Source of the DNA: Fasciolopsis buskii
Lineage: Eukaryota; Platyhelminthes; Trematoda; Plagiorchiida; Fasciolidae
Length of the DNA: 64,000 nt
Assembly (NCBI GenBank): GCA_008360955.1
Contig: LUCM01004375.1
Span: 62,001 to 126,000, forward strand
Direction of reading: 5' to 3'
The notes below the pieces were generated by a model. The model saw nothing but the letters and a program-made list of their open reading frames with translations. It did no database searches and was not told the DNA's origin. Below are positions 49,933 to 63,347 of the stretch, piece after piece (positions within the stretch are counted from its first letter, which is position 1; the number at the start of each line of letters is the position of its first letter). The position numbers and the translations under genes are program-made.

Positions 49933-52900
49933 CACATTCAGATTCCATTCTTTTCGTAAGACAGAATTCCTTGAAGGGGACAAGATAAAGTCAGACCTAC
50001 TGGCATGAATTATCATTTTCTTGGGTGGAAATCCTCAAATTAGAACAATCACACTTGCCTCTTTGGTTCCTACTCAAGTTTGCTCTATCAAAAGTCAGCT
50101 TGTAGGTTATTACCTCGTTTCGGTTGCAGTGCCGATCAGCAAACCAGACCATCAGTTCTGGTAATCTAGTTTTTAAAGGCGACCTAATTACTGACTATCT
50201 TGGGCCATAGTAAGTTATTTTCTGCAGGACCCCTTTATCTAGCTCTTTAGACTCCTGATAGTTTTGGTATGAGTGCTTTGAGAAACCATCAGTCTTTTAT
50301 GCGTGACTGGTATTCACAAATGGGAAAAACTCATTTAGCTCATCATCCAGTTTTTTAAAAAGTGACGAAAAATTTCTTCTTTTCAATTTTTCACAATTAT
50401 TCTGAGACTTACCTCATTCCATCGAACGGGACTTAGTATGACAGTCGGGACAAAAGATACACCGGAATCCAAATGGTTTGCACTTAGTGGACAAGCATTT
50501 TAATAAGATTGATTTTGCATTTATTAATCTTTCTCCAGATGAGTCATCACGTTTGTCCCAACAAGGAACAGTCGACATACTGACTGACGCTATCTCACTT
50601 TTGATTGCACTGAAATACCTTTAAAGGGCCGATTAGTACAAAATGTTATTCTATACTAGGCAACGAAAAACAGTCACAAAGCAGATGGTTGGTCCTATAT
50701 TTCACTATTTTGGCGTCACAAAATTTAATTCATCCATTGAAAGAGTAATGAACTTGATAAACAGAAAAAATAAACGACAGAAATTCTCTGGATATTATGA
50801 TACACGTATCAATTGTTCATTGAGCATCCTCTCATATTATGGTTTTGTTAGAAAAAACCTTCAGTGATGTTTTATTTTAAACGGACCGGTCGTGCTCAAA
50901 AGGATCGCATTGCAACGTTTAGAAGTGGGCTTTACACAGTGGATTACAATGATCTCTGATCAGTTATCTACTAGGTAGCCTTTGACTAGCAACGGTTTCC
51001 TACCGTAAATGTTTCATTACTGATCAAAAGAACTGCAAACTAAAACATATTTAAAATCTGATTAAGTATGCAAACAATTGTGTTTATACAGAATACCATA
51101 TGATTTCTTTGTACAAGCATGCATAATGGTTCGTATGTCAGTGCTACTTATTCCAAGAATCAGTAACCCAGATAATGCATAATTTATCCACGGTAAGACA
51201 GTTAGTTCTGCGCCCAACATCAGACTTTTCACACGTCACGTTTTTCGCTGCACTCAGGATTATTTCAACTCGAAGTGCTTTGCATTTGAATGCTCATCTA
51301 ACTGCGGTCCTGGTTCAGAAGTTTTTCTCTGAATTTCCACAACTTTGGACCAAATATTTTCATCGCTATCCATTGCTTTCAACAAGAACACTACCGGGAT
51401 ATACCCATTGTCTGAATTTACTTTAGACTGGATTTTCCCATTTCTGCCTGTTTACTTGCTCGAAAGCGTTGGAATCCTTAATTTGATCTGCACGAGTTAT
51501 ACGTAAAAGGGGTTTATTCTCTCAGTTTCTGGTATACACAGAAGCGTGACTTTGAAGACACTGTTAACTGGAACTAAAATTAATTTTGATGCTCGCTAAC
51601 CATATGAAATGACAACCGGGAGTATTCTGTCTAAAGTTGACAAAAGTCAAGCAGAATGCGGTCTCCACAAGTAGCGTGGGCGAATTTTTGAGCTTGTTGA
51701 TGTGTGCGCTTGTGTATGACACCCAAGTGACGTGGATTTTGACCGTAGATACGCATCTCAAGGAATTCCACCGGCGGTGTTTTGGAAAGAGAACACGATC
51801 CTTTGATATTTCCCAAAAAAATGCTATTCGGTTTGTGAAATCCCAAAATCGCAGAAGCTTTGAATGACCACAGGATTAAGCAGTTGTTTGATTCGTTCAT
51901 CACTGCACTGGCTGTAGAATGCCTGAAATAAGCAGTTAGGTGTGTCTCTGGGTTCGATGCACCTTGGCCGTGTATTTTTGGGATGTTCTCGCTGAACGAA
52001 AAAACGAGCTGTTACAGTATACCCATAGCATTTGTTCCTATCTAAACCGTTCATGGCTTCCGAAGAACAATTAGAAATGATTGACTGATGAGTCTCTATC
52101 AAGGTTATCTTGGTCTGGCCCCGTGAATTCCAAACTACCGATAGTATTGTTTTCATAAGCCGTATAGCATTTATTTAGCCGCATTATCTAAAACCGTTAA
52201 CATGAAACTTAGCATCTTTCTTTCAACGTCATTTCAGGCTGCCAAATTAATAATTCGGCCCGCCGGTTTGATTTTGGAAATTTCACCATCTCCTCCAAAT
52301 GTCTATCCTTTTACTGACAATTAGCCACAAGGCCTTCGGAAGTTTTTTGGGCAAAATAAATATTTTTTTTTCATTTTTCCGTCCAATGTCTTAATTTAGG
52401 ACTGTGAAAGGGAGCGCCTTTACGATTTCCGCCAACATCAACTCAGATTCTTTAATGCCATATTTGAAAAACCCGCTCGTAACACATATGAGTTGGTTTT
52501 TCACGATGGCAATGTTATAGATACCGCATATTCCACCAAATAAAAGGCAAAAATAACGATACTAACAGGGCAATTACACGGTACGTCATTTGGCGAGGAT
52601 CTTAATTGGCCGTATATCTCACAATCGAAGCAATGCTCATCCCGTTGCGACAGATTTGTTGTTACTCTAATCAACTAGTATTTGCTAATAGAAAAGGCAA
52701 CCGAACAAGGATTCGAATAGCTTTGATCATAAATAGGTGACTATTTGCTTTTTTAAATTGAAGCAATCAATTTTAGTTGCATTCTCGGAAGAAGGAACAA
52801 ACACGGAAAATGAATCAAACCGGGAATAATTAACCACATATTAGATCCTCTCGGACGGTGCCATTAATCAACTGTTTATCTTTATTGCTAGGTTTGCTAA

Positions 52901-55900
52901 ATTTTCGAGCAAATAATTGGAGTTTTTAATGCAAAAATAGTTAACAGAATGCAAGGGATTGAAAGTTTGCTTGAATTTCTAGGAACAAATGCTGTTTGCA
53001 TGTTAATCGTAATAACACACATGGAACACACACTTAATTTGGTGGAAATAGAAACGTGACCCTCGTAAAATGTGGAAGCGGCAAAATTGGGAAATGAAAC
53101 TTCACAAACTGCGTTAGACGGATGAGCGGATCAAAAATGTTCCATTGCGGTGGATCAAGTACATCGATCCGCTTGTAAGCCTAAAAAATAAATAGTTTTT
53201 CTTAATTACACAAGCGATGTTAGAACAGAATAAACACCGCAAGTTCCGAGTGAGGTAACTGTGTTGCTATGGGTACAAATAGGTTTACTAAATTAGATTC
53301 TAGAACGGAAGGTTAAAATAAAATACGGCTATTTGAAGAAGCTATCCTCGCTCGTGTCTTTCCTTTCAGGTATGCCTGCCCACACATCAACCAAGGGTAC
53401 GAATAAAAGGTCATCAAGGACAGAGTAACATTTCCCAAACGCCTACGTGTAGCATTGTTCTACTCATTAAATTCGCGATGTAATTTTATACTGCTTTGTT
53501 CCATTCACCTTGGTTGTTACACGCTTCAGCTGGTCCTCATTCGGTTGTTTCGTCCATTAGAAGGCGTCAAGACCGTATATTTTGATACAGAGTAAACTGA
53601 GTTCCAGTCTCATGCTTGGTTATGGCTTCATCGAAATAGGTTAAAAAGTTACATAAAAATTGATAAAGTTTTACTGTCCCATAGGACATTCATATTTATA
53701 TGCTGTCCGCAGTTAAAACCTGATAGAAGACTTTGAATATACTTAATAACTTTTAAGGTCGATTATATCTGTAGTTCGCCGGTTTCCGTGGTATCTTGAT
53801 TGCTGAGTTGGACTTGACGGGCCAATTTATTTTCAGCTTTTGATCAGATTTCAGGCCTGGCAATATCATGCAGATATTTCAAATGATCCGCAATTTATTT
53901 TGATTGAATCGACCTCTGTTTTGTAAGCGGTTTTTATTCCACCTCCGAAAGACTTAAACAACTGTTTTCCACTCAATGCTTGTTGCGTCTCCCGTCAACT
54001 TTCCGCAAACAAGTCATACTTGCTTTTTCCAGGGGTAATTGCATACCTGAAATTGTTATTCGCTCCTAAACATGGGTTCTACTGTCCTATACATTCTAGT
54101 TATTCAATTCGATCTTTATGTGCTATTTGTCATCGTTAATGGTATAATTGGAATAACAGAGTTGTTACCCATGTGAGATTAAATATAATGAGGGGCCTAG
54201 TTATGAACTACATCAGATTGTTCTTCATTCTGATTGCTGCTAACTTAGCGGCGCACGTATAGTTTGTTCTACAAAAACATTTGCTCACCCTCATTTTCAA
54301 ACAACAACACCATATTTGTTTGAACCGCACGGTTCTGTCGCTGTCCTTCCGGAAATTCTTTAGCTGGCGGTCCTGATACTTCTCGTGGCCGTTTCTCAAA
54401 TGTTACTGGTCGCTTGGTCTCAAGTGCTGATTTGCAGTCCACAGCATCTGACGGGTCACTCATGGAGTGGATCCTTAACAAAACTTTGGCCGTGTTTCGG
54501 CAGCTGGAATATGTCCCGCAGCAGAAGAACTGTGTACTATGGTAGACGATCGAGGATGTAGACCGGGAGAATTAACATGGCTGTACATGCAATTAACCAT
54601 ACATAAAATGAATTATCTCTTTCTTTTCTAGTAGTATGTTCGGCTTGAGTTTGAACAAATAAAAAACAAGCGAACGACGGGTTTTGAGGATTACATCCAC
54701 TCTTCAGATATGTGTACATGTCCATCCATTTTATATTTGAGAAATTCTTTATTAAGTCGTCATCAAAATTTCGTTTGTATTTTTAGGAGCGTGAATAAAA
54801 AAGTTCATTTCCGACGAATCAATTTGTGATTGCTAAAGGAATTCTCCGTCTATTCACGCTTCTAGTTATTCGAATGAGATTTCATTCCCTATTTTGTTTT
54901 CCATTTCCGTTTTACCTACATCGCTTTTCTCTTCAGCTATATTTCTATTGATATCAAGTTCTATACACATCCCTGTGAGCAGGACTTGAGGTTATGGTCT
55001 ATTTCAGAGACTATTGGGACCGAAAATCACTAGGCACGCGGTGCGTATCTTGGAATCGCATGTGTAACCATATGGGTGAGACCGAATAAAGAATATTAAT
55101 CACGAAATTATTTTTCTTCGACTTTCGTGATAGCCAATAGTTGGAATATTCTAATAAAATCCCGAGATATTCCACACCGCACGTTGCGTTTTCGTTTTTA
55201 GGTTATAAATGCAAGGGTCCCGACTTCATCCATGGCCTCATGTGGATAACATAGCTGATTTTCTTTTATTCTCAGGGCGTATTTTTTCACACGAAAACGT
55301 GTATTCAACGTGATAACATTCAGAGTAAAACCCACTTCGGCCTTACAATTAAACCCTAGAAAGTAATTTCGTCTCAGGTTTTAGTAAGCCTGCAAGAACA
55401 TGATGCTGATACTACAAACCGCAAGAATTGGAAAAAGTGAAGTAAACTTGGATTTTGTCTGTATCCTCATCCACTGTACGACGTCATAGGAAAGGAACCA
55501 GATTTCGCACCGCGATGGTCCGTATGCCTTTAGTACCTTGAATCTATAAATTTTTTATATGGGTCAATGATGTGAGTATTTTTACGCGGTTTCCGACTTT
55601 TGATGCCTATTGTGAAGTTGGTTTACATTAAGCCGTTTACTAGCGGTCACAGTCGACATTTATGGATCACTTGAACGATGACACTTTTAACTGTTGACAT
55701 CAAGCTGTTCGCAAACCCTATTCAGTGTACCATTTCATGCAGACCTGTGAAAAGATCGAGTAAGCAGTTCTGCTAGCTAGACATACAAACAACGAGAAAT
55801 TATAGACTTCATTTTCTGGTTTCCGCGTGCCCTGCAGAATGGTCTATAGGGCAGTGAATATGCTCAGCGAAAGAGCACAAGTAGTTAGAAGTCAGTGAAG

Positions 55901-56837
55901 TTGGAGCGGGTAGGTCAGAAAATGAGTACCAACCACGAAACACCACCAGGGACCATTTATTTCTGACTAGTAAACAAGACGGTGCCCGTCTGATTTTGTT
56001 AGTATTACCTTCGTTCAACGAGGTCGACGATATGAAATATGAAATTAAATGACGATTTACCAAACTGAGACAAGTAAACATTTACAGTCTATTCAATTTT
56101 TGCGATCGTACGGGAAAGGATTAATTTAAAAATATTTGCAATCTTATCCAGGTTCAATTTTTGCATGTAACTTTTCTGATAAAGTTAGTTTAAAAAGAGT
56201 ATATCTTTGAGCACTAAAGTTAGTCTGCTTCTTGCGTCATTTATGCAGTAGTGAAGGCATTCAGTAGACATAATATCCCAAGTAACACCTAAATCAAGCA
56301 GTTTTTCGATTTTTGTGCAAAATGTATGGACTTCTTGGGAAAGCATTTGAGGACGGGAAACAAAGTAGGTAATGCATGTATTTTGAAACACACCGCTCTT
56401 TTTCTCTTCATTGTGAAATGCAGCCAGTTTTGAGCTATATTTATATGCAACTTTCCCGAAGTTTAAGAGAAGAATGCTTAGATTAAGCCGATTTATCAAT
56501 TTCACCTTGGGTCAACAAATTTCAAAGCAGATTTTGATTGAAAGTGTCTCTTGGACATACAGTCATAAACACTAGTAGATAGGGTGGATGATCACATAAG
56601 TTTCTAATCACAATTTTCTCAAAATACCACATGAACATCTTTTCGACGCGAGTCGAAAGTGATTCCGCGCTTGCATACCGGGGCGAGGCGTTATCCTGAA
56701 CTTCGTGGTCCGCGATATTTCAGGGAAAAGACTCATTTATTCTAATTTGGCATTTTTATTGCTGATTCATTCACTGCCACTGGTACAACAGTGTATTTGG
56801 TTTTCTGGATAAAATTCGTTCACTAAAAGCGAATGAA
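49933..56837. other. Long non-coding stretch, no firm gene
   Basis: Overlapping minus-strand frames at 51564-52156 and frames at 55809-56081 and 56185-56505 (90 and 106 codons, minus) have protein-like composition but no recognisable family. They may be decayed repeat ORFs. Nothing else could be supported. Confidence 0.45.
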
Positions 56838-57735
56838 ACCGTGATGAGCAAAACAAAGCATTTGCGTGCTATAATTAAACGCCTACGTTCTTCTACGCAT
56901 CTTCCTGACGGCCCTTTTCAGTCTGCCTATAAATCTAACGGATCCGATTTGTACCTTGTCCCATCCCTCATTCACCCCACATTTGTAAGTCCTTATATGC
57001 ATTAATGAAATCCGTGTGTTGCGCGTTTTTAAACTATCTGTCCCACGTTCTCTTCTACTTCACATACTGGAAACATTTGGTTATCCCAAGCCATTATTAG
57101 CATGGCCGTCTGATTACTTTACTAACCAAACTTAGTGCGCACGAATGGACGGTAAAACTTGGAAACTGTTGACCAACAGCTCAGGAGTGCTTCAGAATAC
57201 TGTTCATTCACCGTACCCCTTCTCTATTTACATCAGCCACTTATCAACTAGCTACTCCTGTTATGTGTCTAAGTATGCTGACGATATTGCCCTCTTTCAA
57301 ACCGATTCGAACAACGATGATTTTCAAAGTTTTCCGATGTCTGTTCTCTTTTTCTCGGTCAGTCTACTCATCCGAAACGTTTCTCATCAACTCAGAAACA
57401 CTTACCAGAATTGATTCTGTGAAATATCTAGGAGTTATTATTGATAAAAATCTGAAGTGGACTACTCACATTTCTACCTGTGCAAAAACAATCCGACGGT
57501 TGTCATTTCAAATCAGGTGAAACAAACCACCATCTCCCGGTTTGTATGCCAATGTCTTTTTACACTTCTTCTTTACTGTTCTTCAGTTATCTTTCCAGGT
57601 TCACTAAGAAAAGACTTTAAAATTCTTCGTCGGGGACTATCAGTTATTAGCCATGTGTCTTTCATACCACTAAATGAATTGTCGCTTAATCTATGTGATC
57701 AGCACTTATCTGCAACCTTTAGTAACTTGTTCTGA
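56838..57735 (+). mobile_element. Non-LTR retrotransposon (CR1/Jockey-type LINE) remnant with YADD motif
   Basis: The plus strand carries pieces of LINE ORF2 in order across three frames. The endonuclease-RT linker comes first (TKHLRAIIKRLRSSTHL, about 56860). Next is an RT stretch with LSVPRSLLLHILETFGYPK (about 57040-57090), SGVLQNTVHSPYPFSIYISH (about 57183-57240) and YADDIALF (YADD at 57274-57285). Then come SVKYLGVIIDKNLKWTTH (about 57415-57470) and FPGSLRKDFKILRRGL (about 57592-57640). The GPDG and VPIPK region is missing, and the first catalytic aspartate motif is lost, reading VFKLSVP where DFSKAFDTVP is usual. Stops and frameshifts make it inactive. Any 3' UTR after 57735 could not be delimited. 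Confidence 0.92.
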
Positions 57736-60700
57736 TTATTCCTCGATGAGTTTTTTCACGTTTTTACGAGGTGATGAGTGTACTCTTTTATTCTATTATT
57801 TCCACCTACTTTATTTTTACCCTCACATTTTTGAATTATATACGACATCATTTATTGTACGCGGAAATCTGCAATACAGTACAATAGAAAAAATTATTTG
57901 TTTGTTAATCACTTGAACAATGTCGGTCGAAAGTATAAACCCAATTGTGTTACTTACCCAAACACAGCGAACGTAACTCAGGCATAAAAACAAACAATCT
58001 AGGCCCGACAGCTATCCGCACTCCAAGGTATCGCACGTTGAAGCAATTTCTTTTTTCAGTCCACAGTCGTGCTTTTTTCGATTTTAATTGGGCGTTTTGG
58101 TAATTCGTCGAATAGACTGCTGCACCTCCACACCTGTGTGATCCGGTGAGCGTCTAAACTGATATTTCATCTAGCTCGCACTTTCAGGAAACTGTAGAAA
58201 GCCAAACCGAATATACACAGTCACTTAATTGTGGGCTTCGTAAAACAAACAGAGTAAGGATCGTTTGTGTTTTAACACCAAATGTTGGTTGTAATGTGAA
58301 GTCATCAGAAGCTCGTGCAACCATGATCCATCCAGTGGAAATCGTCCAAGATTTCATTATGTTCTTAGAAGTTTATCAAATAAAGTAATGCTTCATTTGA
58401 AAAGGTGAAATTGCTTACTTCACTTTGTTTTAATGCAGTTACTAAGGCGTCATGGAGCAATTTACGTTGGCATATAATTGAAACATGCAACGAGATGACC
58501 ACACTTATGGTGAGTAATCATGGTACTTTTTTACTGATGACGGTTGGATATTATTCAAAATATTGAATTATCAAATGTTTTTTGCACATGTGGATTATTT
58601 GGACTCAACAATTGTTTGTTACAATTAGTCTGGGCTTTCAACTTAAAGTGAGCGTATTGTTTCTCCACCCTTTGTTGCACAAACGGGTCATTGTCATTTT
58701 TATATTTAAGCCAATAGTAAAAGAAACGGACATCATTAGGGCGAACAATGAGAGACTTTTTACCCGTCTTGAAATAGCTGTCTGATATCCCGCTGTTAAA
58801 CATGTTATGGATGGTTGATTTCAAAGTGTAAATTACTAAAAGAACTTGTTTTCGACCAGTGATTATTCCAAAGCAAAAGGATAAATAAGTACAGTCAGTC
58901 AAATCTACCAAGAAGCAGCCGACTGTTTCACGAAATTTTCTACCTGGGGTCGGGATGGACGATGATAAATAAACGCAAAACCTTCTTATAAGAACATTGA
59001 TTTCTGACAAATGTTTTAGGAATCTATTATACTCCACGAAAATAACTTATGTACGGATGGGCACTGGTCAAATGTCCCTGCTTCTTACGAGGGGTCAAAA
59101 TTCTTCTGCTTGTCTGGAGCATCACAGATCATAAAATGCATTCGTAACTGGTCAGTTCTACCTGTCCCTTCAGAGTGGGCCTGAATAATAGTAGTATCGC
59201 GGAAAACTGATGTTTTAGCGGATGAAAATCGTTGCACTGGATGCAATATAAGTCATCTAGAAATAAGTTAAGCCCTTCCCAATGAATACTTCGAGCGTTT
59301 TGTGAAGGCCGGGCGCATTTATCAGACAGTGTCCTTTAAATCTGAATTATTTCTTTAGGAAGAAAGCGTGCAGACCTTAGTCAGGTTTCAATTACGCGAC
59401 AATTTTGGAAGAACACTAATAAACGCCACAGAAGCAAATTGGATTCGTTTATTGTAAGAATCAACTTGCATACATTTCCTGTGTTAACATTTTAGAAGCA
59501 AATACATGTTGCCTTCTGGGTATGCTTGAAAAATTTTAAACTTTCAGAAACAACGACAAAAATCTTTCCAACTAAGCTGCAAGATCATTACACCCTTAAA
59601 GTTTAGCAATTTCTTTTGGAGTTTGAGAAAAACTCGATATTTGTTCAGGTTTCCGCTTTTCTTGAAAGGTGAACCTCAGAAACAAAAATCAAAATCCTGG
59701 AAGGCTCGCGATCCACACTTATCGCATTTTGCAACTGGGAATACGCTCATAAATGTGATTGTTGCTAAAATAGCGGTTTTAGTCTCGTCGCCGGCAATCG
59801 TATCGTGCTCTTTCTTGCCCCCAGCAAATCAACTTGACAATATTACAAGAAACGTCTTTCTCGTGCTTTCATAAGTGACTAATTCAATTTCAGGTTTTCA
59901 GATCTGTTAGACGCGAAAACATGGCCTAAATAGGCCGCCTGTCACAGACATCACATTGTCTATGCTTGTACACCTTCAAATACCAATTAAACGTTTTTTG
60001 GCCTTCGTCATTCTACAGGCATTTGAAATACGTACTAAAACATTAAGAAATCCCACACGTACAGCCAGTTGTGTACATCTTGCATCATGAAACAAAATAA
60101 GAAACCGGTGTTAGTGGATCTGCAAGTTTCAAAATAGCGTGAACCACCGTGGCGGTTCTTTTCAAGGCAATTAAGCAGTCGGAAGTGAACTCAGAATTAG
60201 GTAATTTTTCCAATTGACCCAATGAATTCCAATCTTGGAAGAAATATGCCTGTAGTACGAAGAAGTTATGTTTGGTGGGGGAAAAGGTGGAGGTTGTATG
60301 ACCAGCGCGTGTACCCGTGCAACTGTAACTGAGCAGTCAATGCCGCTATCTGTTTTAACTTGATGTACATGCATCATTTTGGAATTAGTTGTATAATATT
60401 TTTGGTCCAACATTTGGATTAGCATAGGGTCAAATACCGAAGTGCCTATTGACGACTTGGAGGAAAAAGAACGTCAATTAATCACAAATGTTGGTCATAG
60501 CCAACACAATAGAGATGAACGGTCACTTTTTCTAATTCGCTTTCCTAAGAAAGACGCACACACCAAACTGAACTTGATCATGATCGCATGAGGTATTGTG
60601 TCAAGTAACAAACCGTGGCACTGATTTCGTAGAGATAATTTGAGTTAGGACTACCCGCCCAAGAATCCGCTAAATGATGTTCAAATGTTATGAAAATGTG

Positions 60701-61799
60701 TATATCCAAATCCACTAACTTAATGGTAATCCTTCAAACGAAATTAAAATGTAACTCGCCACCCGGCACAACTGGTCAAAGTCAAATTTATTCTTTCAGC
60801 AACAGCTTTGCCATTCTTAGTTGGGCTACTGTCAGTAGCAATTTAAAAGTGACAAAAATAACTTGAACTCGGTTAAATGCATTATTTCATCAAGGAACGA
60901 GGTTGGGACTATGGAGGCATTTTGATTGTCTTGCAGACTAATTCGTCTTCAAATTCGGATAGGATAGTACGTGAAGAAGTGCGTTCATATAAGTTAAACC
61001 CGAAATTCATGTAAGCACAGCTGATGCTTTGTCCATCCAGTTCCCTTTACACGTTTCGCAAAAATAGCGACAACCACCATTGAGCGATAGGTCGGATTCA
61101 AATGCTTTGCGTTATTTTCGCAACTACATATGCGCACTCCTGTGAAAAGACGGGAAGAATGGTACGTAGAAAGCTGTGAAAACAAAAAGTTCGTTCGGTT
61201 CAGTGAAATCACAAGTTTACTCGGACTGAGTAATGCAGAGTGGTGATGGTTGCACCCATTGATTAGGAACTCAGCAGCGAAATGAGATTCGCCACAACGT
61301 TTAGCTGTTTACGTATTCGTAACGACGAATTAGTACACTCACAGTGGAGCTAAAATAAGTCTAATTTCCTGTTATTTTATAACTTGAAATGCTTGGTTAA
61401 GGTTGACAGACGTTTTTCAATCCAATGAAACGAAAATGAAAATAACAGTGACACGATTGACTTCTACACGGATAGAATCCAGAAGTTTAAAATTGTGCTC
61501 TTCCCTTTGTAAGTTTTAAGTGATTAAATAAATTTAATTACGCCAACAGGTTACATTGACCTATATTAATTCAAAGTATCACGGCTAGCACTGTAAAATT
61601 CATTGAAGATATTGTGAGATTTCACTATTAGTTTTATGTCCCAAATTTATGCACAGCACATAATGTCGGTAGTCTCAATTACTGACGGTTACGGAGTAGG
61701 TAGTCAGGGATTGGACATCATCGTAACATTTTAACAAAACCGATGAAATGCATGGATCCTGAGATGTGAGCATGTTTTTTTATTTTGTTGAGCTGCGCA
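57736..61799. other. Non-coding stretch, one long unassigned frame
   Basis: The first few hundred bases may be LINE 3' sequence. A 160-codon open frame on the minus strand (59037-58555) is the longest non-artefact frame outside the GPCR. I see no domain, signal peptide or repeat motif in it, and its length is only marginally beyond chance, so it is not called as a gene. Frames at 59623-59874 and 60171-60425 (minus) are unremarkable. Confidence 0.45.
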
Positions 61800-61859
61800 C
61801 TTAAAGCATTTTAATTGACGACGACCACAACGCCATGGAAACAGATTGGATCAACCTAC

Positions 61860-62240
61860 TGTTTGGCGAAAGTCGGTCGCGTATTCTCACGTCAGGTGTC
61901 GACAGCTTTTGCGCATATGGTGATGGTTTCAATCTGCTGGTTGATATATTCCCATACAAGACCAGCAGCCGCAAGTACCGATTTTGTAGAATCACTCGGC
62001 AGGGTCAATCTGGCGGCCGATTATCATAAGGCGTTTCGCAATCGACGAGGCCGAATATTTCGCGCTGGTATACTGTTTGGGCGAAAGATAAGTCGTCTGT
62101 TTTGAAAACCGCTTAGGCTTATGCTCCCCACTTTGTTGGCCGAAGCACCGATCCGTTGTGCCTATGAATGCTCTCTTGTGGGTGCAGCTGATCTGATCAT
62201 TTGTGTGAAAGTTGTTTGTGTCGACCATCTTTGTCAACTG
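61860..62240 (-). pseudogene. PLE GIY-YIG endonuclease domain, decayed
   Basis: An open frame at 62237-61992 contains DQISCTHKRAFIGTTDR then CFGQQSGEHKPKRF. These match the PLE pattern of a cysteine-bearing strand, YIG-T-R and a downstream EH. The YIG tyrosine is replaced by phenylalanine. After a gap it continues with SSIAKRLMIIGRQIDP, the usual SSVAKHLLETGH-type segment, followed by a stop. Short open frames on the opposite strand (61815-62105 and 61835-62029) are shadows. Confidence 0.85.
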
Positions 62241-62479
62241 CTATTTGAGATTCAGCCCTTAGATTGTGTTTGAAGCCTTCGCTCTGGCCGTTAGTTAAAT
62301 ATCCTTAAGATTCTGACAAAACTGGTTGGATAGGCGATTACAACTGAATAGTAGGATAATTACAACTGCTTTCTTCTTTAAGTTGGCCGGCACTGGTCAT
62401 TCTTTTAAGTCAATGCTTCGGTTTAACCTGAAAGTCTTCACTTGACCTTTGGCTCAGATATTTCGATTTATATAGATGG

Positions 62480-62970
62480 GAGTTCTTAAAAGACCTCGTT
62501 TAGAGGCAACTGGTGCAAAGCTGGAATACCGAATGCAGTAACTCTCACAGTTGCTTTCAGAAGAACGGTCTTCCACACTGTTCCGTTTGCACGTCTAGCC
62601 CTCAGGATACCTAGGAAGGCTAGAATGTTGTCCTTTTCTCGCAAGAGAGCATTCTGTTGGGCTGCTTAAGAAATTCATCGGCCATCGATGTGCCATTTAT
62701 GCTTAGTGAATTAGGCGACATGTAATGTGCTTATTTGTCAATCATTGCAAAGATGACACCTGCTGTTGTGGGTCGAACAGCGTAAACCATTTTAGAGCCA
62801 TCAGTCTGTTCGTACCGCTATCCTTCAAAAGTCACATCGTACGTTTTGAGTTCATAAAAGTGTGAGATTCTTACTCTATGTAACAGGAATAAGGAAGGTC
62901 ATGTTCAGTGTAGAAATTGTATCACGTAACTATTCGGCCGTGTCAAGTAGTGGCACATTGGCGAAAATTT
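62480..62970 (-). pseudogene. PLE reverse transcriptase fragment, catalytic aspartates lost
   Basis: Motifs in order on the minus strand: FANVPLLDT (62965 downward), LPIP-like FLIPVT, then after a frameshift RYEQTDGSKMVYAVRPTTAG (YEQTDG at 62814-62797), ADEFLKQPNR, and REKDNILAFLGILRARRANG with a following TVWKTVLLKAT. These align with the PLE pattern LFTNVPL, LPIP, YEQ-DG-AMGSP, FLD-L-RR-DG and KAT. The YVDD-type catalytic motif appears as YMSP, so the aspartate pair is gone. At least two in-frame stops and two frameshifts are visible. Confidence 0.85.
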
Positions 62971-63000
62971 ACTCTGTATCAATACCAAATTTTCTGAGGG

Positions 63001-63347
63001 TTGACCAATATTTTTTCTAGAGCATTTGATAATTAAAATAAGTCATTTAGGCAACACGATGTCGTATTTTATTGAGAGATCGAGATTATCAACCAACTAA
63101 CGCGATAATTTGTGCCAGTTGGGGTTTTATTTGTATGAGATGAGTCTCTACGAGACTCCTGTTTTGTAGATTCTGCGAAAACTCCTGAACCTCGACGTTT
63201 TCGCATCAAACGGGTTCCGTCTTTCATATAGCGCTGGCTGCATCTCGCAATTTGTGTCTTCTGTACGCAGTATTCAAAGGGTTTGAAGAGGTTCACCCAT
63301 TTAAATGTAGTATTTTTTGATATTATCGTTTTCCCTCTCCCACACAG
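63001..63347. other. Non-coding stretch next to the PLE
   Basis: The minus-strand frame 63422-63069 (117 codons) lies upstream of the PLE reverse transcriptase in its direction, but I could not match it to PLE N-terminal sequence. No other signal. Confidence 0.4.

Larger units (their letters stand above)
61800..63000 (-). mobile_element. Penelope-like element remnant (RT plus GIY-YIG endonuclease)
   Basis: The minus strand encodes, in order and across shifting frames, a Penelope-type reverse transcriptase (about 62970-62480) and a GIY-YIG endonuclease domain (about 62240-61860). That combination is diagnostic of Penelope-like elements. In intact elements RT primes from a nick made by the GIY-YIG enzyme. 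Several stops and frameshifts make this copy dead. The N-terminal part and the terminal repeats were not found. PLEs are known from schistosomes, which is compatible with a flatworm host but not specific to one. Confidence 0.87.

Noticed and set aside
57145..57916. Four overlapping plus-strand frames as separate small genes
   Set aside because: They are frame-shifted pieces of one LINE reverse transcriptase and its flank.
61801..62105. Plus-strand frames of 64 and 96 codons and a minus frame at 61801-61995
   Set aside because: They overlap the end of the PLE GIY-YIG region; the minus strand reading explains the segment.
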